Positions 1-5,078 of a stretch of 5,078 nucleotides of DNA are shown piece after piece; the stretch's first letter is position 1; each line of letters starts with the position of its first letter. This DNA is from Pseudomonadales bacterium (GTDB taxonomy: Bacteria > Pseudomonadota > Gammaproteobacteria > Pseudomonadales > Azotimanducaceae). Below the pieces are notes generated by a model. It made no database searches, was not told the DNA's origin, and saw nothing but the letters and a program-made list of their open reading frames with translations. The stretch is taken from assembly GCA_028822125.1 (NCBI GenBank), contig JAPKEK010000252.1, positions 1 through 5,078 of the forward strand, written 5' to 3'. The position numbers and the translations under genes were made by a program.

Positions 1-1
1 T

Positions 2-496
2 ATGTTGCGAGCAGCCAAGGATTCTGGCGATTCGCTATTGATTATCATCAATGATAATTTAGATATACTCAAAATTGAAGCAGGCAAATTGGAATTTGAT
101 CCCCAGCCCGTTGACCTGATCGATTTGGCGGAATCTGCAGTAATTATCATGTCCCCAAACGCAAAAAAGAATGAACAGCAATTGATTGTGTCAAGCGATC
201 CTGCTTTGCCCGAAAGGTTATTGGTTGATGATCTTAGAATCAGGCAGATACTGCCGAATTTGCTGGGCAATGCCATGAAATTTTCGCCTCATGGAAGCGA
301 CATTGTATTGTTCCTGGAGGTTGTCAAGCACCGTCCAGGCTGTGACTGCATCGTACGGTTTGTGGTAGTGGACAAGGGCAAAGGAATCTCTGACGAAGTA
401 CAGAAAAACCTGTTTTTGGATTTTTCTCAAGCGGAGACTTCCACTAGCAGGCGCTTTGGTGGGCCAGCCTGGGGTTATCAATCTGTCGTCGCCTGA
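2..496 (+). other. Pseudogene fragment A: kinase dimerisation-helix end plus truncated HATPase domain
   Basis: This open stretch of about 164 residues is what an automatic caller would report as a histidine kinase. It carries the end of HisKA (KIEAGKLEF), the N box with its ATP/Mg-binding Asn (NLLGNAMKF), the G1 box (DKGKGI) and the F-box-like region (FSQAETSTSRRFGG). It then leaves the homologous frame and ends in unrelated residues (PAWGYQSVVA). The G2 box that forms the ATP lid and the last beta strands are missing from this frame. They are found from about 475 in the next frame (LSICRRLTEIMDGSISVES). As it stands it should not be a working ATPase. It is part of the 1-1858 pseudogene, not a separate gene. 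Confidence 0.8.
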
Positions 497-504
497 CTGA
501 GATT

Positions 505-1049
505 ATGGACGGCTCCATCTCGGTGGAGAGCAAATTGGGTGAAGGCTTAAGCTTCAAGGTTGAAATTACCTTCGAGGAAGAGTCGGCGACGGTTTCAAAT
601 AGACCCGCTAAAGCGCTTGAAGGGGTCTATGTCATTATTCTGGAAGAGCATGATAGCCTGTTCAAAATGGAAGAGCGGTTGTCAGGGCATCAGGGCGCGC
701 AAGTCACGCGAGTCAATGATATTCAGCAGTTAAAGAAACATTTGGTCTCCAGGCCTCTGATGATCACAAGCAGATAGAGTGTGCTGCTGTCATCATGGGC
801 TCGACTATAACGCGAAATCAGCAGGAACAATGGCGCCATGAGGTTATTCGATTGATTGATCAATCCGTCAGCTTTGTATTGATGGGTTATGGGTCGAGAC
901 AGAGAATCAGAGTTTCTGCAGAAGGGCTGGTATTGATTGATTCCAACCCGGTCAACTGGCGAGAGCGAATATCTGCAGTGGCTGTGTCGATTGGTCGTCA
1001 GGTGATTGCTGATGACGAAAATGTTGTCTTGGAGGAATTTGGAGGCTAG
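505..1049 (+). other. Pseudogene fragment B: end of HATPase and degenerate first receiver, split by a frameshift
   Basis: Two consecutive open pieces (505-777 and 753-1049, in different frames) together resemble the tail of the kinase domain (SISVESKLGEG) followed by a receiver-like fold. The receiver starts at ALEGVYVIILEEHDS, where LEE replaces the usual acidic pair. There is no recognisable phosphoaccepting Asp in a D-x-P context. Its second half (FVLMGYGSRQRIRV, then LIDSNPVNWRERI and AVSIGRQ) matches the pattern I know from pseudoreceivers in multi-receiver hybrid kinases, which typically have a G-R-R-R-R-A-like segment and an NP-x-R-R-like segment. It was therefore probably non-phosphorylatable before the gene decayed. 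The frame ends at TAG 1047-1049, beyond which homology continues in frame. Confidence 0.65.
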
Positions 1050-1127
1050 GTCCCGCTGTCAATGTATGAGGCGAGGCAGCGTGGCGAATTGGTTTTGGTA
1101 GCAGAGGATAATGTTATTAATCAGTAG

Positions 1128-1802
1128 GTGATTCCACGGCAACTCAATGGACTGGGTCGTGCCTGTGAGGTGGTGGATGATGGTGTGGCTGCTATTGAGA
1201 AACTCAGGGGTAGCCAGTATGCGATGTTATTGACAGATTGTGATATGCCTAACATGGATGGCTATGAGCTTGCCAGACAGATCAGAAGCGAGGAAGGTGA
1301 ATTAATACACTTGCCGATTGTGGCGATTACTGCAAATGCTATAGATGGTGCTGCACAGGATTGTCTTGAAGCAGGAATGGATGATTACATCGCAAAGACG
1401 GTACAGATGAGCGAAGTGCATCGAGTACCGGAAGTCTTCATGCCGCGTAAGGAGACCCTTGTGTTGCTACCGGATGTAGAGCAGGCAGCAGAGCTGGCAA
1501 CGGAACAGGCAAGCCAGCAGAGCAACGAAAGCGTGCCGGACAGAGTCCTGGATACTTCTTCTCTCAGTGCCATTTTTGGTGACGATGAGCAGACCATTAA
1601 AGAGCTTTTAGAGGAGTTTATAGTATCTTCTGAGGAAACCATGACTGATCTGAATGCGGCTGTGGATCAGGAATCTGTAGACCAGGTTAGATCCTCAGCG
1701 GATAAATTAAAGTCAGCCGCACGAGCGGTGGGTGCTCATGTTCTTGCAGATCTGTGCGAGGCGCTTGAGGCAGCTGGGAAGGAAAAAGATTGGATAAAAT
1801 AA
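1128..1802 (+). other. Pseudogene fragment C: second receiver (lacking its first strand) plus HPt domain
   Basis: This is the longest open piece of the broken kinase. It begins directly after the TAG at 1125-1127, so a product starting at its GTG would lack the first beta strand and acidic pair of the receiver (LVLVAEDN, encoded before the stop at about 1089-1112). The phosphoacceptor Asp is present in LLTDCDMPNMDG (codon 1236-1238), and the conserved Lys is at 1395-1397. The Pro normally after that Lys is Thr (codon 1398-1400). After a Gln/Glu/Ser-rich linker comes an HPt domain (from LDTSSLSAIFGDD at 1548). Its usual H-x-L-K-S motif reads DKLKSAAR, with Asp encoded at 1701-1703, so the phosphotransfer His is gone. 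It could be mistaken for a small response regulator, but it is a remnant. Confidence 0.8.
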
Positions 1803-1860
1803 ACGAAGCTGGACCCGCCGCTCTCATCGCCTTTAGTCATATTAGGGATAGAATTTAAAC

Positions 1861-1888
1861 AGGCCAGTGAGATTGAGCTGGCTAGCCT
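1861..1888 (-). terminator. Weak candidate terminator downstream of yfjD
   Basis: On the minus strand, a few bases past the yfjD stop, an imperfect hairpin can form. AGG, a four-base bulge and CCAG pair with CTGGCCT across a loop of about 10 bases, and GTTTAAATT follows. The placement fits a terminator for the yfjD transcript, but the stem is short and the T run is interrupted, so this is tentative. Confidence 0.22.
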
Positions 1889-1892
1889 GGTA

Positions 1893-3161
1893 TCACAATT
1901 TAGTGGACCCCAGTGGGTAAACGATCTTGGCTGTTCTGATCATGTTATCCTGTAATTGAATTATCTCTATTCTATAGCCTTCCAGGGTCAGGCAGACTGG
2001 TGTTTCGGGTATGGTTTCCAGATATTCAGTGATCAGACCGTTGAGTGTTTTAGGACCATCTTGAGGTAAGTTCCAGCCAAGTGCTCGATTGATGCTTCTC
2101 ACTGTAGCACCCCCATCGACCAGATACTCACCGTTCGGCTGGGGGTGGATATCATTGCTGGCTGAGGCCAGGTCGGTGGTAAACTCGCCCACAATTTCTT
2201 CTAAAATGTCCTCGAGCGTAACAATGCCCTGGATGTCGCCATATTCATCAACGACGAGGCCGATACGCTCTTTTCTTTTTTGAAAGTGGCGCAGTTGGGT
2301 CTGCAGAGGTGTGCTCTCCGGTACAAAATAAGGCTCATCAACTTCCTGTAGTATAGCCGCCTTGCTGTATCCTTCTTCGGCTACAAAACGGATGGCATTA
2401 CGGAGATGAAGGATACCGATGATTTTATCAATGTCCTCTTTATAAACGGGCAGTCGGGTGTGTTGAGAGGCGCGCAGCAGGGCGATAATCTCCTCTATGT
2501 CATCGTCAAGGTCAATGCCGATAATTTCATTTCTCGGCACCATGATGTCATCGACAGTTACTTTGTCCAGATCCAGTACACCGAGCATCATATGCTGTGA
2601 TTGAGACGGGATTTTTGAGCCTTCGAATACGACCGTTCTTAACTCATCCCGACTTAGATGATCCTCCTCTGCTTCGCTCTGTTGCAGTCCGAATATACTC
2701 AACAGGCCATTGGCCAGACCGTTTACCATCCAGACCAGCGGATACAATATCCAGAGTAGTGCTTGTAAAATGTAGGAAGACGGCAGTGCGACTTTTTCAG
2801 GGTAAGCGGCGGCGATCGTTTTAGGTGCGACTTCAGCGAAAATCAGGAACACAACGGTGCAGATAATCGGTGCCCAGACCACGCCATTTTCACCGAGTAT
2901 CTCGATAGCTAGGATGGTCGCCACAGAAGCGGCTGAAAAATTCACAAAATTATTGCCGATCAGAATGACGCCCAGGAGACGATCAGGGCGTTTGAGCAGT
3001 GTTGAAACGCGTTTAGCTCCACCGTTGCCCTGTTTCATCAGATGTCTCAACCGGTAACGATTGAGTGCCATCATGGCCGTTTCAGACGCAGAGAAGTAGG
3101 CGGATAAGATAATCAGGCTAATAATGGCAGAGAATAAGGTGCCAAGGGACGGGTCGTCCAA
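1893..3161 (-). CDS. yfjD: CorB/YfjD-family membrane protein (DUF21-CBS-CBS-CorC_HlyC), probable Mg2+/Co2+ transporter
   Basis: This intact 422-residue protein has the full family architecture and a length close to E. coli YfjD. The N-terminal DUF21/CNNM membrane domain (about 5-160) has four hydrophobic segments and the family signatures SAYFSASETAMMALNRYRLRH (20-40), IGNNFVN (68-74) and FAEVAPKT (108-115). A cytosolic CBS pair follows at about 205-325 (DDIMVPRNEIIGI at 204-216; VVDEYGDIQGIVTLEDILEEIVG at 303-325). The C-terminal CorC_HlyC domain (about 340-415) includes DGGATVRSINRALGW and DNMI. Relatives (bacterial CorB/CorC, animal CNNM) are implicated in Mg2+ transport controlled by ATP-Mg binding to the CBS module; the substrate here is inferred. 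The start is TTG at 3161, with GAGAG at 3175-3171 nine bases before it. The frame is open further upstream to 3224 but has no ATG, GTG or TTG there, and the promoter at 3223-3196 lies in that stretch. It follows ypjD by 67 bases on the same strand, as in E. coli. The stop is TGA. Confidence 0.95.
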   Translation of the reverse strand: MDDPSLGTLFSAIISLIILSAYFSASETAMMALNRYRLRHLMKQGNGGAKRVSTLLKRPDRLLGVILIGNNFVNFSAASVATILAIEILGENGVVWAPIICTVVFLIFAEVAPKTIAAAYPEKVALPSSYILQALLWILYPLVWMVNGLANGLLSIFGLQQSEAEEDHLSRDELRTVVFEGSKIPSQSQHMMLGVLDLDKVTVDDIMVPRNEIIGIDLDDDIEEIIALLRASQHTRLPVYKEDIDKIIGILHLRNAIRFVAEEGYSKAAILQEVDEPYFVPESTPLQTQLRHFQKRKERIGLVVDEYGDIQGIVTLEDILEEIVGEFTTDLASASNDIHPQPNGEYLVDGGATVRSINRALGWNLPQDGPKTLNGLITEYLETIPETPVCLTLEGYRIEIIQLQDNMIRTAKIVYPLGSTKL

Positions 3162-3170
3162 AGAGATGTA

Positions 3171-3175
3171 CTCTC
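3171..3175 (-). promoter_or_regulatory. Shine-Dalgarno site for the TTG start of yfjD
   Basis: The minus strand reads GAGAG, nine bases before the TTG start codon at 3161-3159. It supports TTG as the real start, given that no ATG or GTG occurs in frame between the preceding stop and this point. Confidence 0.55.
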
Positions 3176-3195
3176 GGTTTGTCTGTTTTACGGGT

Positions 3196-3223
3196 TTTAT
3201 AGGATTACTGGGGTAAGTGTCAA
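3196..3223 (-). promoter_or_regulatory. Near-consensus sigma70 promoter for yfjD
   Basis: Read on the minus strand, a perfect -35 box TTGACA (3223-3218) is followed by a 16-base spacer and a -10 box TATAAA (3201-3196, five of six consensus bases). It starts five bases after the ypjD stop codon. Transcription would begin near 3190, giving a leader of roughly 30 bases before the TTG start, which includes the GAGAG site. This suggests yfjD has its own fairly strong promoter in addition to any readthrough from ypjD. I saw no operator-like inverted repeat around it. Confidence 0.7.
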
Positions 3224-3228
3224 GCTAA

Positions 3229-4026
3229 CTAGACGCGATGTAGAATCAATTCGATTACAAATTTGCTGCCAAAGTAGCCTAGTACCAGCAGGATAAACCC
3301 CGCCAATGTCCACCGTGATGCCAGTGTGCCTCGCCAGCCGAGATAGTAACGACCCCACAACAGGACCACAAAGATAACCCAGGCGGCTGCCGTGATGACC
3401 GTATGATGAACTAGTCCGGGGATGTCGGCGTTTTCGAGAAACAGAAAACCTGAGATGATTGATAAAGTCAGAAGAGACAGGCCTATCCATATGGATCGGA
3501 ATAACAGTGTATCCAGAGTTTGAACAGGTGGTAGCAATTTTGTTATTGCTGATTGCCTTTGTCTTAAATAGTAATCACCGAGGGAAAGTGCAATAGCCTG
3601 TAACGCAGCTATCGAAAGAAAACTATAGGCAACAACTGAAAGGATAATGTGCAGTATCAGACCATTGGATAATTGCCCACGACTGGCGACAGTGTCTGGA
3701 AACAGCAGCAGCATGATGAGGCTCACAGCCGAAAGGGGGAAAACAATGATGGCCAGATCGCTCAAGGATTTACGTAAGCTGCTCAGTGTGATTAAACAGG
3801 ATATGACCAGTGCCATCAGGCAGAGCATGGTAAATAATCCAAGATTGACGCCGGCTTTGTCGCTCAAAACCAGCCAGATAACGCCAGCGTGACTGACACA
3901 GGCTGTCAGTGAACATATCTTTATCAGCCGGTCAGAACCGGAATAGGCGTCTGATCCACGCCACAGCAGACGCACACTTATCAGGTAGGTGGCGATGGCG
4001 ATCAGACCTGGGACTGTTATTTGCAT
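3229..4026 (-). CDS. ypjD: YpjD-like inner membrane protein, cytochrome c assembly (CcsA/CcmC-like) family
   Basis: This 265-residue protein is almost entirely membrane, with about eight hydrophobic segments (near 4-21, 36-55, 63-84, 88-109, 124-149, 176-197, 207-226 and 238-262). The number and length fit the YpjD branch of the cytochrome c assembly family. Histidines typical of the family sit in or beside helices: His46 (CVSHAGVIW), His126 (LILHIILSVVAYS) and His207/208 (LVHHTVITAAAWVIF). The end (LLWGRYYLGWRG, then LGYFGSKFVIELIL) is characteristic of YpjD. It lacks the tryptophan-rich haem-handling WWD motif of true CcsA/CcmC, so a direct role in haem delivery is not shown. YpjD itself has no firmly settled function; pairing with the CorB-like gene has suggested a link to metal ion homeostasis. 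The ATG at 4026 has TGGA eight bases upstream. The gene is divergent from ffh and is followed by yfjD. The stop is TAG. Confidence 0.93.
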   Translation of the reverse strand: MQITVPGLIAIATYLISVRLLWRGSDAYSGSDRLIKICSLTACVSHAGVIWLVLSDKAGVNLGLFTMLCLMALVISCLITLSSLRKSLSDLAIIVFPLSAVSLIMLLLFPDTVASRGQLSNGLILHIILSVVAYSFLSIAALQAIALSLGDYYLRQRQSAITKLLPPVQTLDTLLFRSIWIGLSLLTLSIISGFLFLENADIPGLVHHTVITAAAWVIFVVLLWGRYYLGWRGTLASRWTLAGFILLVLGYFGSKFVIELILHRV

Positions 4027-4149
4027 ATTGCCATTCCATGTCAGCCTGGGGAAAGTTCAAAAATAAAATAATCGGCTTTGCAATGTAATATAATAACAGC
4101 ATCTGGCACCTTGCTCATTAAAAATTAACCTAGCGAAATTAGACGTATT
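4027..4149. promoter_or_regulatory. Divergent ypjD/ffh intergenic region, presumed to hold both promoters
   Basis: These 123 bases separate two divergent genes and must serve both unless transcription comes from elsewhere. The middle is A+T rich (about 4056-4128). A perfect TATAAT occurs on the plus strand at 4089-4094, but no good -35 box sits 16-18 bases upstream, so it is only a candidate -10 for ffh. No convincing pair was found for ypjD on the minus strand. I saw no strong inverted repeat or riboswitch-like structure. Confidence 0.45.
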
Positions 4150-5078
4150 ATGTTTGAAACATTATCTGAAAGGCTGTCAACGACCCTCAATGCCCTGACT
4201 GGCAAAGGTGTGCTGACGGATGAGAATATTACCTCCAGTCTGCGTGAAGTGAGACTGGCGCTTTTAGAGGCTGATGTTGCTTTACCCGTGGTTAAGCGTT
4301 TTATTGAGCAGGTGAAAACAAGCGCTGTTGGGATGCAGGTGACTAAAAGCCTGTCTCCGGGGCAGGTATTCCTTAAGATCGTAAACGAGGAATTAGTTAC
4401 CATAATGGGTTCGGCGTCGTCAGGGCTGGACATGCAGGTTCAGCCACCTGCAGTGATTCTTATGGCGGGCCTGCAAGGCGTTGGAAAAACCACGAGCGTA
4501 GCCAAACTGGCCAGATGGCTGAAGCAACATGAAAAGAAAACGGTCATGGTTGCCAGTACTGATGTGTATCGCCCTGCGGCAATAGATCAACTGCAAACGC
4601 TTGCGCAGACAGCTGAACTGCTCTTTCATGCCAGTGACGTATCCCAGAAACCGGCCACCATAGCCAGAGCGGCACTGGCATCAGCAAAGAAACAGTTTGC
4701 CGATGTGCTGATCATCGATACTGCCGGTCGTCTTCATGTGGATGGTGAGATGATGCAGGAGATAAGATCTCTGCATGAAATTCTGACACCCGTGGAAACA
4801 TTGTTTGTTGTGGACGCAATGACAGGACAGGATGCGGCCAATACAGCAAAAGCATTCAGTGATGAGTTACCGCTTACCGGTGTGATTCTGACTAAAACGG
4901 ACGGAGATGCCAGGGGCGGGGCGGCATTGTCCGTACGATATATCACTGAAAAGCCCATCAAGTTCATATCCTCCGGGGAAGGTCTGGAAACTTTTGATGT
5001 ATTCCATCCTGAGCGAATAGCATCAAGAATTTTAGGCATGGGTGATGTTCTGTCTCTTATCGAAGAGGCTGAACAGAA
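4150..5078 (+). CDS. ffh: Signal recognition particle protein Ffh (SRP54), N and G domains, 3' end outside window
   Basis: The frame is open from ATG 4150 to the edge, giving 309 residues of a protein that is usually about 450. Ffh binds 4.5S RNA to form the signal recognition particle. The particle captures signal and membrane sequences as they leave the ribosome and docks with FtsY in a GTP-dependent cycle. The four-helix N domain (about 1-90) has LREVRLALLEADVAL (31-45). The G domain (about 100-295) has the P-loop GLQGVGKTT (107-115), DVYRPAA (138-144), DTAGR (190-194), TKTDGDARGG (248-257) and the closing ASRILGMGDVLSLIEEAE. The Met-rich M domain that contacts RNA and signal peptide is beyond the window. 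The start matches the family (MFETL versus MFDNL in E. coli), and a TAA lies in frame at 4126. The Shine-Dalgarno signal is weak. The G5 region (about 274-285, SSGEGLETFDVF) departs from the usual GVGEK...LEPF. The gene is otherwise intact and almost certainly essential. Confidence 0.97.
   Translation, partial: MFETLSERLSTTLNALTGKGVLTDENITSSLREVRLALLEADVALPVVKRFIEQVKTSAVGMQVTKSLSPGQVFLKIVNEELVTIMGSASSGLDMQVQPPAVILMAGLQGVGKTTSVAKLARWLKQHEKKTVMVASTDVYRPAAIDQLQTLAQTAELLFHASDVSQKPATIARAALASAKKQFADVLIIDTAGRLHVDGEMMQEIRSLHEILTPVETLFVVDAMTGQDAANTAKAFSDELPLTGVILTKTDGDARGGAALSVRYITEKPIKFISSGEGLETFDVFHPERIASRILGMGDVLSLIEEAEQ

Larger units (their letters stand above)
1..1858 (+). pseudogene. Decayed hybrid sensor histidine kinase (HisKA end - HATPase - degenerate REC - REC - HPt), 5' end outside window
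   Basis: This is the 3' part of a multidomain phosphorelay kinase gene. The Met codon at 2 is internal, because the sequence opens inside the dimerisation helix (IEAGKLEF near 80), after the phosphoaccepting His. The ATPase domain (about 190-560) keeps its N box (NLLGNAMKF) and G1 box (DKGKGI). The G2 box (expected FGGTGLGL) is lost to a one-base deletion at about 461-470, after which the homologous reading continues in the frame of 505-777. A second shift at about 735-755 moves it to the frame of 753-1802. That frame has in-frame TAG codons at 1047-1049 and 1125-1127, the latter inside VINQ-x-VI where Lys is usual. A first receiver-like stretch (about 615-1040) lacks a phosphorylation site. 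A second receiver (about 1089-1425) and an HPt (about 1548-1858) follow. The TAA at 1800-1802 is probably another frameshift, since the adjacent frame reads on (INEAGPA) to a TAA at 1856-1858. One frameshift could be a sequencing error, but this many lesions indicate a real pseudogene. The single-kinase, two-receiver order differs from BarA, so I give no symbol. Confidence 0.92.

Noticed and set aside
218..481. Minus-strand open frame of 87 codons inside the kinase remnant
   Set aside because: It lies opposite well-conserved ATPase-domain sequence and shows no family motif of its own; it is a shadow frame.
1230..1258. TTGACA as an internal promoter within the kinase remnant
   Set aside because: The hexamer encodes part of the conserved LLTDCD motif, and no -10-like hexamer lies at 16-18 bases.
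1128..1802. A stand-alone response regulator with an HPt domain
   Set aside because: It starts immediately after a stop codon in the middle of the receiver, lacks the first strand and acidic pair, and has lost the HPt His. Homology continues in frame before the stop, so it is a pseudogene remnant.
1..1802. Programmed frameshifting or stop-codon readthrough producing a full kinase
   Set aside because: Two separate frameshifts plus two stops would all have to be bypassed. No slippery heptamer with a downstream structure was evident at either shift, and catalytic residues are lost as well.
1880..1887. Palindrome GGCTAGCC as an operator or recombination site
   Set aside because: It is a single 8-base palindrome expected by chance, with no second copy or flanking symmetry.
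3197..3490. Minus-strand 97-codon frame overlapping the end of ypjD
   Set aside because: It is in a different frame from the clear YpjD protein, has low-complexity Arg/Ser/His composition, and overlaps the yfjD promoter.
4125..5039. Minus-strand open frames opposite ffh (4125-4433, 4420-4629, 4734-5039)
   Set aside because: All three lie opposite highly conserved Ffh coding sequence and have no recognisable motifs or ribosome sites.

Overview
The window looks like a gammaproteobacterial chromosome segment. The main reason is the order ffh <- divergent -> ypjD -> yfjD, which matches the neighbourhood known from Escherichia coli and many other gammaproteobacteria. The protein sequences also carry the matching family motifs. 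Base composition is moderate, roughly half G+C by eye. I cannot name the genus from this window.

Layout: positions 1-1858 (+) hold the 3' part of a hybrid sensor histidine kinase gene that is clearly broken. It begins upstream of the window. What is visible is the end of the dimerisation helix, a GHKL ATPase domain, a degenerate first receiver, a second receiver and an HPt domain. Their reading frame is cut by two frameshifts, two amber codons and probably a third frameshift near the end. The HPt phosphoacceptor His is also replaced by Asp. Positions 1893-3161 (-) hold an intact CorB/YfjD-type membrane protein (DUF21, CBS pair, CorC_HlyC domain), convergent with the pseudogene. Positions 3229-4026 (-) hold an intact YpjD/CcsA-like integral membrane protein. 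Positions 4150-5078 (+) hold the N-terminal and GTPase domains of Ffh, the signal recognition particle protein. The gene runs off the right edge before its RNA-binding M domain.

Regulation: a near-consensus sigma70 promoter (TTGACA, 16-base spacer, TATAAA) lies just after the ypjD stop and points at yfjD. yfjD can therefore be transcribed on its own, as well as by readthrough from ypjD. The 123-base ypjD/ffh gap is A+T rich and should hold both divergent promoters, but only a TATAAT box without a clear partner is visible.

How the genes work together: ffh, ypjD and yfjD are a conserved housekeeping neighbourhood linked to membrane-protein targeting, a cytochrome-assembly-like membrane protein and metal ion (Mg/Co) homeostasis. 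The dead kinase is unrelated to them and looks like recent gene loss. I found no mobile element, CRISPR array, RNA gene or candidate new system. The points of interest are the kinase decay pattern and a few sequence details.
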